A DNA stretch of 64,000 bases, taken from positions 936,501 to 1,000,500 of the forward strand of contig NC_074711.1 of NCBI RefSeq assembly GCF_947242115.1, given 5' to 3'. This document shows positions 54,808 through 64,000 of this stretch, one piece after another. Position numbers and translations under genes: made by a program. The first letter of the stretch is position 1. The number at the start of each line of letters is the position of its first letter. The notes under the pieces were generated by a model. It was not told where the DNA came from and searched no databases. It saw only the letters and a program-made list of their open reading frames with translations. This DNA is from Biomphalaria glabrata (Eukaryota > Mollusca > Gastropoda > Planorbidae).

Positions 54808-55030
54808 AAGCACATTCCTCGTTCCATATGTTTGGACAAATTTGTACAAATACTCCTTCTTCCCTAGTGCTATTATAGCATGGAAGGGTTGCCTGAATCA
54901 GCCAGGAAAATCAGTGACTTGGCAGAATTTAAGTCATTGGTTAACATGCATGACTAGATGCATGACGCTTAGGACGTAATCATCTTTTTTTTTTTTGAAG
55001 TAACGTCTGTATTATATAAGATAAGATAAG
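54808..55030 (+). mobile_element. LINE family A, RT end plus 3' tail
   Basis: Starts at CACATTCCTCGTTCCATATG and carries the SFFPSAI block, slightly decayed, the stem-loop tail with an expanded T loop, and ATAAGATAAGATAAG. Confidence 0.82.
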
Positions 55031-55715
55031 AAATAGGAATCTAAAACATGGACTTAGTGAAACTAGTTCATGCGTCTATTAAATTCTCTACTACACAGAG
55101 CCAATGAGTCAGGTCTCGAGTAGACAGTGTATGCTAGTGTGTGACATTTTTGTTACGTTCGTTTAGTGCGGTGATTAACGGATCTACTTTTTTTTTTTTT
55201 GTCGCCTTCAAAATGTTGCGCACAGCAAACACAAGTTAATAGGACTCACACACGATCCTTAAAAACCTGTGTGTACATGTCTATCAAAGGTTCTCAAAAT
55301 CTAGGCCTATGGGTGTCATTTCTATAGAGAGTGCTCGAAAACGTGTATATTTTACGGCCAACACATGAAAGTGTGGCCAGTTCGCGAACTGGTCGGCCAA
55401 ATATGCTCTCGGCGGATTGACCGGTCAGTGTGAAGCGATAATGCCCAATTCGTGAAATGGCCGGCAAGATCGCGAATCGGCAGATAAAGGGGATTAGCCG
55501 TAACTTCATGTGGAAGTTCCTCGAGAACTTTATAATACTTTAGAAAGTAGATCGAAAAACGATTTTAATATTCTTATACAAACATGAGTGTTTAGACGAG
55601 AAATTGAATCTTTTTGTGTGACAATGTTTGTTCAATTCCAATCTATTATGATGCGAGTAGGCCTACTTTTTTTTATTGTGATGATTTAATTAATTTTATT
55701 CTTGAAACAAAATCA

Positions 55716-55914
55716 AAGACCTTCCTCCAATGAACAGTACCAGGGGAAAAAAAAGTAGGCAGACTAAGAAAGCGATGGGAAGACAACATAAAATAAAAGA
55801 CGGACCTGCCACTGAAAGAGGTTCTGTCGAAAACAAAAGACAGAGGAATGGAGAAAGACGGTCGACAAATCTTGTGTGGTGCCCCAACAGACTAAGGTAT
55901 AAGTTAAGATGAAC
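55716..55914 (+). mobile_element. LINE 3' coding fragment
   Basis: A plus frame reads RRQTKKAMGRQHKIKDGPAT, then ERRSTNLVWCPNRLRYKLR before a stop: the familiar RGRQRKRWEDNIK tail in decayed form. Confidence 0.65.
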
Positions 55915-55919
55915 AAGGC

Positions 55920-56210
55920 TTTGAAGCCATTGGCATAACTTCTCTTTCAATGAACAAAAAGGCGCGTACAAATCACATCTGCGTGCTTTTTCAGTTCACG
56001 GACCAAAGGTTTGGAACTCACTCCCCATTGATCTCAGACAGACAACATGCTACACCACTTTTAAGAAGAACATTAAGACCTATCTGTTTAAAACTTTTTT
56101 AGATTAACTGTCATATTAGCTCTCGTGTTTTTGTTTGTAATGTTTTTACAGAGTATTAAGCCTACATTTTGTTTGTTAACAGCGCTTTATAAATAAAATT
56201 ATTATTATTA
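55920..56210 (+). mobile_element. LINE 3' end with (ATT)n tail
   Basis: Codes AFSVHGPKVWNSLPIDLRQT and FKKNIKTYLFKT, the typical last RT segment of CR1/Rex-like LINEs. A short UTR ends AGCGCTTTATAAATAAAATT and an ATT run. Confidence 0.78.
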
Positions 56211-56880
56211 TCTTGCCTGGTTTCTCTAATTTACATACGCAGGCACGCAGCAACGTTTTTTTTTTTTTGTTGCACCTCAAGTCCTCACACACACCCATAC
56301 CCATACGTAGCATATATAAGGAAGACAAGAAATATCTCTACCTAGCTGAACTAAAATTAACTTCCTTTTATTCTAATTTACATATTCCACCACGATAAGC
56401 ATGCCTTGTTCTCTTGACCTAAATAACTTCTTATGTTTCCAGTCTCTACAAAATCCTTTACTTAAAAAAAAAAATTCCATTAAATATTGGACCTATGACC
56501 AATCTGGATTTTGAATTTCTTCCACGTTATTCCCTGTAGCCAAAAAGAGTGACATAATTCTCGTTTTTTTTCTCTCTTTAGAAACACTTGTTATCTACCT
56601 CTGGCCTACGATCTGCTAGATACGGTTGGACTGGACAATGTTTAACAGCAGTGTCTTTCTGATGTGTTTGGGTGAACTAGGCAAACTTCCGGGTTTCGTG
56701 CCCCCCCCCTTTTTTTTTTCCACAATTACTCTTACTCCAACCCCAAAAATTGAGAAATCTAGAAAAAAAAAAAGCACGTTATCCCCAGTTTTTTTTCGCT
56801 TTCTCTTTTAACTGTTTGCCATAAAATGATTTAAACACTTGATATTACACAGCCTGGAAAACTCGACGCTGTCGATATCT

Positions 56881-57061
56881 GAACCTCATTCACCAATCGT
56901 AAACAAACAACATTTAGTCACGTGGTGCTTTATCTCTTCTATATAATTTACGATCTCATGTTTAATTCATGATGGTTGTCACGTGACAGTTTTTTTCCTT
57001 TGTTTTATCATTAAGATCACGTGACTAAATGTTGTTTGTTTACGATTGGTGAATGAGATCC
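56881..57061. mobile_element. CACGTG MITE, copy 2
   Basis: Inverted ends of about 44 bp (CCTCATTCACCAATCGTAAA up to TAGTCACGTG). A further TTGTCACGTGACAG lies inside. No ORF. Confidence 0.88.
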
Positions 57062-57090
57062 ATTACGAATTTCTATTTTCATTGACATTG

Positions 57091-57265
57091 GGGACCAATC
57101 GTAAACAAAACAACATTTAGTCACGTGATCTTATTGTTAAAACAACGGAAAAAAAACTGTCACGTGACAACCATCATGAATTAAACATGAGATCGTAAAT
57201 TATATAGAAGAGATAGAGCACCACGTGGCTAAATGTTGATTGTTTATGATTGGTGAATGAGGTCC
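57091..57265. mobile_element. CACGTG MITE, copy 3, opposite orientation
   Basis: The interior is the reverse complement of copy 2 (ACCATCATGAATTAAACATG against CATGTTTAATTCATGATGGT), 29 bases after it. Ends are the same inverted repeat. Confidence 0.88.
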
Positions 57266-57502
57266 ATTCAAGTAGCTCTTGAAGATAAGTGCGTCCAAAT
57301 GTTCTGCAGTATGGTTGCGGGCATGGTTCGAACCCTAGACCATCATGAAGACAACCCTGAGCGCAAAGCACACGCCTAAGCAGTATATTCCAGTGAGCAT
57401 GAGACCCCAAACGCATGAACTGACCAGGGGGGCTCCCAGACTTCCCGCCAGTGTCACCCTCAAGATGCCAGCGGTTGCTGTCTTTCCTGCATCTTCCGAG
57501 AT

Positions 57503-57935
57503 GCCTGAGCCAGCCAGGAAAACCAGTGACTTGGCAGAATTTGTCATTGGTTAACATGTATGACTTCTATAGAAATATAGAAGTGCAGATCTTACAGAGG
57601 AAGTGGAGATGGATTGGTCACACCCTTAGAAAAGATACCAGCAACAGAGCTAGGCAGGCCATTGAGTGGAACCCCCAAGGAACAAGACGCAGAGGAAGAC
57701 CAAAAAGAACATGGCGATGCAGTGTACTTGAAGAAGCAGAGAAGACCGGGAAGAGCTGGGACACCATCAAAAAGCTAGCAATAGACCGTGGAGAGTGGCG
57801 TGTTTATGTCGAGGCCCTATGTTCCATGAGGAACTCAAAGGAATGATGATGATGAACATGCATGACTAGATGCACGAAGCGTAGGACGTAATCATCTTCT
57901 TTTTTTTTTTTGAAATAACGTCTGTATTTTTTTTT
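57503..57935 (+). mobile_element. LINE family A 3' end split by another LINE
   Basis: 57503-57566 carries the ELARKTSDLAEF block; the tail resumes at about 57854 with GCATGACTAGATGCACG and the stem-loop. AACATGTATGACT on the left and AACATGCATGACT on the right flank the insert as a target duplication. Confidence 0.82.
57567..57853 (+). mobile_element. LINE fragment with GATGATGA tail (RTE-like), nested
   Basis: An open frame reads RKWRWIGHTLRK, RRRGRPKRTWRC and GEWRVYVEALCSMRNSKE up to the stop, then GATGATGATGA. A short triplet tail fits RTE-type LINEs; clade not proven. Confidence 0.78.
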
Positions 57936-58089
57936 TTTTTAATTTTTTTTTTTTTTTTTTAGTATTGTGGTCTTCTTTATTTTGAAGTAACGACTATATT
58001 TTATAAGAATATAAGATATTTTTTTTTTTTTTTTTTTTAATTTTGTTTTTTAGTATTGGGGTCTTTTTTATTTTGAAGTAACGACTATC

Positions 58090-58560
58090 CTAGACAATAA
58101 ACTAAATTTTACTGCAAATACTGATTATATCAGCAAAAAAGGACAGCAAAGATTACGATTACTAAGAAAACTGTCCTCGTTTAATGTTAGCGAAAAGGCC
58201 TTGGCTATGTTTTATCACGCTCACATCTGCAATATTTTAAGTTTCAATATCACTGCCTGGTATGGCAATCTGAGCATTAAAAATAAAAATAAACTTAATA
58301 GAATCCTCAATGCTGCTGGCAAAATCATTGGCAAAAAAACAAACCCCATTTGGGCAGTTATTTGAGACAAACATCTCTAAAAAAGCTAACAAGATCCTCG
58401 AAATAAAGAATCACCCTTACACTTACCAGTTTGTTCAAATCAGTCAGACCTGCGATCTATTTACTTCTTGGGACATGGAGGGGCTTAGATGAGAATGTAC
58501 TTTTTTTCTCGAGTTGGTTGTCCTAATGCTTTTAAATCTATTCTATATATCTAACTATAC
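58090..58560 (+). mobile_element. LINE RT C-terminal fragment (L2-like)
   Basis: Frames read LSSFNVSEKALAMFYHAH, NITAWYGNLSIKNKNKLNRI and GKIIG, matching the FSITAWYGNLS block of L2-like RTs. It passes into the element that follows. Confidence 0.75.
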
Positions 58561-58872
58561 CATAGCGCTTGACTAGGCAGTCACTAAACCTAACAGCCTA
58601 ACAGCTACTGTAAGAATGAAGCGATACGATTGGTCAAATCTTGTTTTCCTTTCAGTATAGTTGAGGGAAGTGACGTATGCCTAACCTAAAAACAAAATCA
58701 CAAAGAACCCCTTTTTTTTTTTTTAGATGTCAAGAATTCACTGACTAATTTATTAAATATAAATGTATCTAAGCATTTAAATAAAAATGGAAAAATGTCA
58801 AATATCACAACATTTTACGCAGAATTTAAATATGTCAATAACTCATATTTAAAAAAACATCGGAGTTTCCCT
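58430..58872 (-). mobile_element. TTAA-ended element, second partial copy
   Basis: Reverse of the left half of 21846-22753: TTCTCGAGTTGGTTGTCCTA, AGCGATACGATTGGTCAAA, ATCGGAGTTTCCCT then TTAA at 58873. Its other end is missing. Confidence 0.65.
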
Positions 58873-58885
58873 TTAAGGAAACCCG

Positions 58886-58957
58886 GTACCTCAGTTTCGT
58901 AGGACCTATATGAGCGCATTTTTTTTTTTAAGTAACGTCTGTAATATATAAGATAAG
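58886..58957 (+). mobile_element. LINE family A 3' tail, decayed
   Basis: Contains CGTAGGACC, a T run, AAGTAACGTCTGTAATATAT and AAGATAAGG. Confidence 0.6.
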
Positions 58958-59639
58958 GATATAGTTACATTCAGACAAATTTAAGATTGTCAGTTATTTG
59001 GAAATTAAGTTATTTGGAGATAAACCTGCTTTTTTTTAAATTATGGTTATGAAACTAGTGTGATGATCAGTAGTGATTTTATATGTAATGGACTGCATAC
59101 ATTTTTGAATACAGTGTACATTGAGAATTGAGACTGCTCTTTGGGTTAATATTGTCAGAATTATAGTGATTATTTCCCTTTGACAAAATTGTCTGCATAA
59201 TTATAGATCTGGGGTAAACACATTGTTGAGTCCAGGCATCAACGTTGTTCAGTCTTATATTTTCATCATTGTTGACAGATGTACCGGTTTTCAGGAAAAA
59301 TGATGACGATGGAGTAAAAAAAAAAAATTTGAACCAATGGTGGCCTCTTCAATGTATGGAAGAGATGTGGTGACATTATCACAAGACAGTGATTTAAAAC
59401 AGTATATAGAAGAGTGACAAGACATCAATCCCTTCCTGATCACATAGGTTATGGTTTATATTTTTGTAACTTAGTAAAAGTAGATTTTTCTTATACTTTA
59501 TGTTGTTGGGTTATCCTGCATATCGTAGAAAATCAAAAATTATATCCCATGTAAAAATTGTTAAAGTCTGATTTCTTTTAGACTAAAAATGTGAACATGT
59601 TATCCATTATATGTATGGGGAAAATGCAATTTCGGTTTG

Positions 59640-59779
59640 TTTGTAAAATGTTTTACATGTTTCGGATGTTCCTTCAAAGTTGGAGGACAACAAGGAATGG
59701 CAGCGGGCAGGGTGAGCCTGGGACCATCAAGACAACAGAAAAACAGTCCAGCATGAATACCACACCACCAGGCAGCCAT
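59640..59779 (-). mobile_element. SINE family B
   Basis: The plus strand reads TTTTACATGTTTCGGATGTT, GGCAGCGGGCAGGGTGAGCC, then ACCACCAGGCAGCCATA. The B box is decayed. Confidence 0.7.
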
Positions 59780-60566
59780 ACCATATATACATTTTCAAGC
59801 CAAACAGACTTCATGTTGCTTTTGAGTTTTTTTTTATTGATGAGAATGAAACAGGCCAACAGAATGTATTTGTATTTGCCACACAGATGAAAGGCATTTG
59901 GTGAAGGATGTTGAAATGATCTCTGTCATGTGTTTTAAAATAATAAGATGAGAGAGTACAATTATTAAACAGATGTGTACAAAACTATCAATATGAATTC
60001 ATTGAAGAATTTTATTAACAATGTCCAAATATTTTTAAATGATACATACAAATAAAAACAGAACTGAACATGAATGTAAAGTATCTAGTATGTTTACATG
60101 AAATAGCTAAACTTCTATGATATTTTGTTGAAGAAAAGTAGCAATATTTCTTGTCTCATATGTTAGTTGCTTTTAAAGATTCATGCATTTTAGCAATAAG
60201 CATTACAAACATGACAATGGTCACATGCAGGTGTTCTATTGTGATAGTTACTTTCATAAATGGTTCAAATTTTAATACATATGGTGAACTATGATTTAAT
60301 AGTAGGAGGGTCCGATAAGTAATACAAGTTGCACAGGACATCTAATCTAAACACAGCAAACACTTCGCAAGAACGTTATTGTTAGGTCGATTTAAATTTA
60401 GTCAAAATCTGGTATAATTTCCACTAAATTCTTCTATGACTGCCACATCAATTAAAACAAAACATTTTTTTTTTCAAATATGATGAATATGTAGTTGTAA
60501 AAAAAATACAATTATTGTGGCATTTTCATTTTAGCGTCTAAGGAATTAACATATACCATAATGGCA

Positions 60567-60858
60567 TATCGGGAGGCACTGTGGCTGATTTGTAAAGTGC
60601 TTGGCTTCCGAACCGTGGTCAGGGTTTCGAATCCTGATGAAGACTGTGATATTTAATTTGGGAATCTTCAAGTGTCTCTGGTCCATCCAGCTCTGATGGG
60701 TACCTGACATTAGTTGGGGAAAAGTAACGGCAGTTAGTTGTTGTGCTGGCCACATGACACCCTTGTTAACTGTAGGCCACAGAAACAGATAACCTTTACA
60801 TCATCTGCCCTACAGACCACAAGGTCCGAAAGGGGAACTTTGCATAGTGGCATATATT
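60567..60858 (+). mobile_element. tRNA-derived SINE, family C, near complete
   Basis: The head GTGGCTGATTTGTAAAGTGC (A-box region) and B box GGTTTCGAATCC are followed by a central part with GTTGTGCTGGCCACATGACA and ACATCATCTGCCCTACAGA. It ends CCGAAAGGGGAACTTTG. The central part recalls conserved domains of widespread mollusc SINE superfamilies; I do not assign one. Confidence 0.82.
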
Positions 60859-61082
60859 GTAAACTCATAGCCCACTTGAAACCAACTCCAGCCAACAAAT
60901 ATATCAAGCAGACAAACAGTGACAGTTGACTGTTCAATAAGGAGTGGACTCAAAATGACTTAGATGCCCAAACACTGGTCAATATGGCTCACTAATTTAT
61001 CCATATATAAAACAGACAGTGGCAACAAAAAGAAGTAACAGTGATCTGTTTGCGGACTATCTTAAAAACAAAACAAATGGAT

Positions 61083-62258
61083 TCAATTTAATGTTGTTAA
61101 ATAGTTACAAATTTTCCAGATCTTTGAAACATTAGCTTTCATTGTTCCAACTAGGTTTCGAAGAATTCGAAATTTTTTTATCCTTTCCACGTGTTTCTCC
61201 AAATGAATGTGCACCTGAGTAATATGTCTATTTAGAAGTATGTCTGCATTGGTCATATGCTTCGTAGGTTTCTTTCTAGGCGGTGTGATTAACTGAATGC
61301 CTAATGGTGTTGTCAAATCCGAAATGAGAAATGTATCATCTCCAATAATTATATCTCCTTTTTCACACAAATCTAGAAGTCCTGATTGCTCAACAATTTG
61401 TTTGTCATCGATTGGTCCAGGCCAAAGGTCAGACACAAATGAAATAACACCATTAGGAGTTATTCCAATTAAACCTTTCCAGGTCATATTTGCTTTGGAC
61501 TGGCTGAACTTTAACGATTGGTCAATCAATATCAGTGGTGTTTCTGTTAGCAGTTCAGTACAGCTAATAATGGCCCTTGTGTTTGGAAATAATTCTTGAA
61601 AGTCCTCAGGCATTGTAGCATTTATTTGATTACGTGTGGGCCAATAGATCAGAAAGGAAAGGTGTTCATACATGATATCGATCCATCTATTTATAATTCT
61701 TGAGCAAGTTGGTGTCGATATGGAAAATCTGAAGGATAAATCTCCTAACACCAAACCCAGTCTGAGACGCATAAGTGTCATAAAGAACTGGTCAACAGGC
61801 CTGAGAATATTTTTTCTTCCAGCATCAAAAGAAAGGATATCCGGAGTTGCCAGCTTATCAAACAATGCTTGAAAAGTAGCCCTGTCTTTAAGACCAGTGT
61901 ACAGACGAACTGTTGCATCGTTATTACAAACATGCTCAAAATGCATGGGAGTACTTTCCGTTTGGATGTCAGTCTGTGTTTGCTGAGAATCACAATTAAA
62001 ATGAAACCACTTACTATTAAGAATGATTGCATTGGTCTGAGTTGAAGTATTAGTCGTGCAAATATCAGTCTGGCACGCAAGTGATGGACTTGCGATTAAT
62101 TTGGACTGTTCTACTTTCAAAGCATAATCATGATGAAGCATAGAAAATTCCGGATCAGTAAGGTGATCTTCTTCATGAGATAATGCTGGGTTTGTTGATG
62201 ATGAAACTTCCTTTGACAGTTCTTGCTCAGCATTTGCATGATGTGAAATCTGTGAACC
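61083..62258 (-). CDS. THAP-DDE gene, HTH and DDE exon
   Basis: The open frame extends 39 codons upstream of the first ATG (62141) to a splice acceptor at 62259-62260; an in-frame TAA just beyond shows the exon begins there. It ends KICNYLTTLN and a stop at 61083. Confidence 0.85.
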   Translation of the reverse strand, partial: GSQISHHANAEQELSKEVSSSTNPALSHEEDHLTDPEFSMLHHDYALKVEQSKLIASPSLACQTDICTTNTSTQTNAIILNSKWFHFNCDSQQTQTDIQTESTPMHFEHVCNNDATVRLYTGLKDRATFQALFDKLATPDILSFDAGRKNILRPVDQFFMTLMRLRLGLVLGDLSFRFSISTPTCSRIINRWIDIMYEHLSFLIYWPTRNQINATMPEDFQELFPNTRAIISCTELLTETPLILIDQSLKFSQSKANMTWKGLIGITPNGVISFVSDLWPGPIDDKQIVEQSGLLDLCEKGDIIIGDDTFLISDLTTPLGIQLITPPRKKPTKHMTNADILLNRHITQVHIHLEKHVERIKKFRILRNLVGTMKANVSKIWKICNYLTTLN

Positions 62259-64000
62259 CTGCCATTAAGAAAATCATATTACATCTTTACTTTCTATTTA
62301 TATTATTATTTATGCATTTAGATCTAGAATTTAATAGCATAATCAAATTAGGGCTTTAATTAAATTAGGACATTAATGAAATGTTGGTACAGTGTACTTT
62401 TTACTGTCATCTTCCCTAGTGCTATAAGAGCATGGAATGGGTTGCCTGAGCTAGCCAGGAAAACCAGTAACTTGGCAGAATTTAAGTCATTGGTTAATAT
62501 GCATGACTAAATGCATGACGGGTAGGACGTAATCATCTTCTTTTTTGAAGTAACGTCTGTATTACATAAGATAAGATAAGGGCTGATAGTGTAGAACTGT
62601 TTAACTTAGTAACTTTAATTAGATATCACATCAGTCCAAACAAAATAGCTACTTTCATATTTCTAGATTTGCTAGAGCTTTGTCTGCCATTTTCACAATC
62701 TGGCCATATTCAGTTCCAGTCGAATATCACTACAAGATAGTTGGCATGATAGTAAAAAGTACACCGTACCAACATTTCATTGTCTTGTTATGGAATGTAT
62801 TAAGGTTTACATTTAAAATTTAAAAAAAAGTGCTTTAATATATATATACATATATATAAAATTATCTTCTCTTTTGAAGTATTATATGAATTTAGTGGTT
62901 TTAAAAATGGTATCTCTAATCAAATGTGAATATTTGTTTGCTATAGATCTTCTGATCCTGGGTTTAAATTATGTGTGAAGAGTTTTAACTTTGGGATCTT
63001 TGGGCGTCTCTGAATCAACCCAGCTCTAATCGTTTGTATACTCTAATGCAGCGGTTCTCAACCTTTATGCTCGGCGACCCCTTTTTACAACTCCCCACTC
63101 TGCCACTACCCCCCCCCCCCACACACACACACATACAGCAATAGAAGAATAGACAAAACAATCCATATTTTCAATGGTCGTAGGCGACCCCTGGCCAATC
63201 GTCAATCGACCCCCAAGGGGGTCGCGAACCACAGGTTGAGAACCCCTGCTCTAATGAAGTCTAATGGGTACCTTACAATAGTTGGGAAAAAGTAAAGGCA
63301 GTTTGTTGTTGGGCTGGTCACATGACATCCTAATTACCTTGATCTGAAGGGGAACTTTTTTTTATAGATAGATCTAAATTGTAATCTCATATTGATTATT
63401 TTGCATTTGTTCTAGATCTAATTTCTTTATGTTTTCTTCAGTTGGAGCTGGGGGATCCAAAACAGGGATGTATATTGAAATTCTAATATTCAATCAATAT
63501 TCAAATATTGGGTTATTGGCTAACTAAGGTTAAATACTTAAAATAGCATTATTATAATTTAATGTTCCTTTTTTTAGATAGATTATTTGTAAATAAAAAA
63601 AAAAAGAATAAACTAAATATTTATCAAACCCTAGCCCTAGCTAGTGGCCAAGTTCTAGATCTAGTAGACCTGAAGTTTTGTTTGATTTTTTAAATATTTT
63701 CATCAAGGCTTTGAAAGGCAAATGAACATAGATAGAATGATCTAGTTTTTTTTTTTTTTAGAAACAATAGCTGAATTTCATTACTCAATGACTTTGAAAA
63801 TAGGAATACTGACCGTAGTCGTAGACGTAGGTTTGCGATACTTCATTAACTTAATAGATCTAGGAATATCATCGCCAAGAATCGATCCTTGTTTGCCAAC
63901 AAAATGCTCAGAGCATACACGGGGTTGTTTCAATGTTCTATAATCTGGTCGAAGTAGTCGTAATCGCCGTTCCAGTGCTTGTCCAAGAAACTTATTTGCA
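61083..64000 (-). CDS. THAP-DDE (PIF/Harbinger-type) transposase-like gene, 5' end outside the window
   Basis: Exons 63814-64000 (continues off the window; donor ACG|GTCAGT) and 61083-62258 (acceptor AATGGCAG). They join in phase 0. The first exon holds the second half of a THAP zinc finger, with RVCSEHF giving the C-X2-H pair. The second has QTD-rich linker sequence, an HTH_Tnp_4-like helix-turn-helix (LRPVDQFFMTLMRLRLGLVL, then SFRFSISTPTCSRIINRW), and a DDE_4-type nuclease core (KGLIGITPNG, GPIDDKQI, IHLEKHVERIKKFRILRN). In relatives the first catalytic Asp lies in IIDCTE; here the codon at 61563-61565 is AGC, Ser. The other expected acidic residues are present. The frame is open over 391 codons, so this is a young inactive transposon or a domesticated gene; no TIRs were found. 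Confidence 0.85.
62407..62580 (+). mobile_element. LINE family A 3' end
   Basis: Starts TCTTCCCTAGTGCTATAAGA; ELARKTS block; stem-loop tail; ATAAGATAAGATAAG. It lies in the intron of the THAP-DDE gene, opposite strand. Confidence 0.85.
62946..63407 (+). mobile_element. SINE family C-like, split by a hAT MITE
   Basis: Left half GATCCTGGGTTTAAATTATG up to CAACCCAGCTCTAA; right half AATGGGTACCTTACAATAG, GGGCTGGTCACATGACA and GAAGGGGAACTT, as in 60567-60858. TAGATCT flanks both sides, but that word is common here. Confidence 0.7.
63049..63248. mobile_element. hAT-type MITE, copy 2
   Basis: CAGCGGTTCTCAACC and GGTTGAGAACCCCTG ends; perfect 8-bp target duplication CTCTAATG (63041-63048, 63249-63256). 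200 bp, inserted in a SINE. Confidence 0.95.
63814..64000 (-). CDS. THAP-DDE gene, THAP exon (partial)
   Basis: About 62 codons visible: LGQALERRLRLLRPDYRT, QPRVCSEHFVGKQGS, GDDIPRSI, then KYRKPTSTTT at the donor. The first zinc-ligand cysteines lie beyond the window. Confidence 0.75.

Larger units (their letters stand above)
52485..61082. other. gene-free, repeat-rich interval
   Basis: No host exon supported. LINE ends, MITEs and SINEs account for much of it (listed separately). Stretches such as 55310-55510 (GGCCAGTTCGCGAACTGG and similar pieces) look repeat-like but could not be classified. Confidence 0.5.
62878..63720 (-). mobile_element. LINE family A fragment, split by a SINE
   Basis: 62878-62945 (TCAAATGTGAATATTTGTTT) and about 63408-63720 (TTCTTTATGTTTTCTTCAGT, then GGTTAAATA) are consecutive in the 20978-22830 copy but separated here by the SINE. 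The fragment is older and more decayed. Confidence 0.7.

Overview
This is AT-rich animal nuclear DNA: intron-containing genes with GT-AG splice sites, tRNA-derived SINEs, LINE tails, MITEs and minisatellites. Stretches built from TAGATCTAG-like words, together with the repeat mix, suggest a heterobranch mollusc, probably a planorbid freshwater snail such as Biomphalaria or Bulinus. That placement is an inference from general knowledge, not from a search. There is no bacterial operon, CRISPR array, rRNA gene or convincing complete tRNA gene.

Layout. (1) 1382-19550, minus strand: a complete eight-exon gene for a TM6SF1/TM6SF2-like membrane protein (391 aa). All phases and splice sites fit, although most exons are too short to stand out as ORFs. 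Its introns hold a 1.6 kb minisatellite, an old repeat-encoded gene flanked by a recurring GGGACACC motif, SINEs, LINE tails and a hAT MITE. (2) 19566-24498: intergenic DNA with a LINE split by a TTAA-flanked element. (3) 24499-27560, plus strand: a two-exon RNF139/TRC8-like RING-H2 ubiquitin ligase (637 aa), head to head with TM6SF. (4) 28259-30988: 65 copies of a 42-bp repeat with a nested 6-unit and 31-unit order; 32148-32590 is a 30-bp array. (5) 32.6-50.3 kb: gene-poor, filled with nested transposons, including a hAT-like element holding a second TIR element that holds a LINE fragment. (6) 50295-52424, plus strand: a three-exon sulfotransferase-like protein (453 aa). (7) 52.4-61.1 kb: repeats. 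(8) 61083-64000, minus strand: a THAP-DDE transposase-like gene that runs off the window end. Its first catalytic Asp is Ser, and its intron carries a three-level nest of repeats.

How the genes relate: TM6SF and RNF139 proteins in other animals both sit in the ER/endomembrane system and act in lipid and sterol homeostasis, so their head-to-head placement deserves a synteny check. The sulfotransferase-like and THAP-DDE genes show no functional link to them. The most unusual signals are the hierarchical 42-bp array, the motif-flanked fossil gene in TM6SF intron 4, terminal-sequence echoes inside the GGGCGTAGCCAGG element, a conserved 3' stem-loop in the commonest LINE, and the altered DDE triad of the THAP gene.
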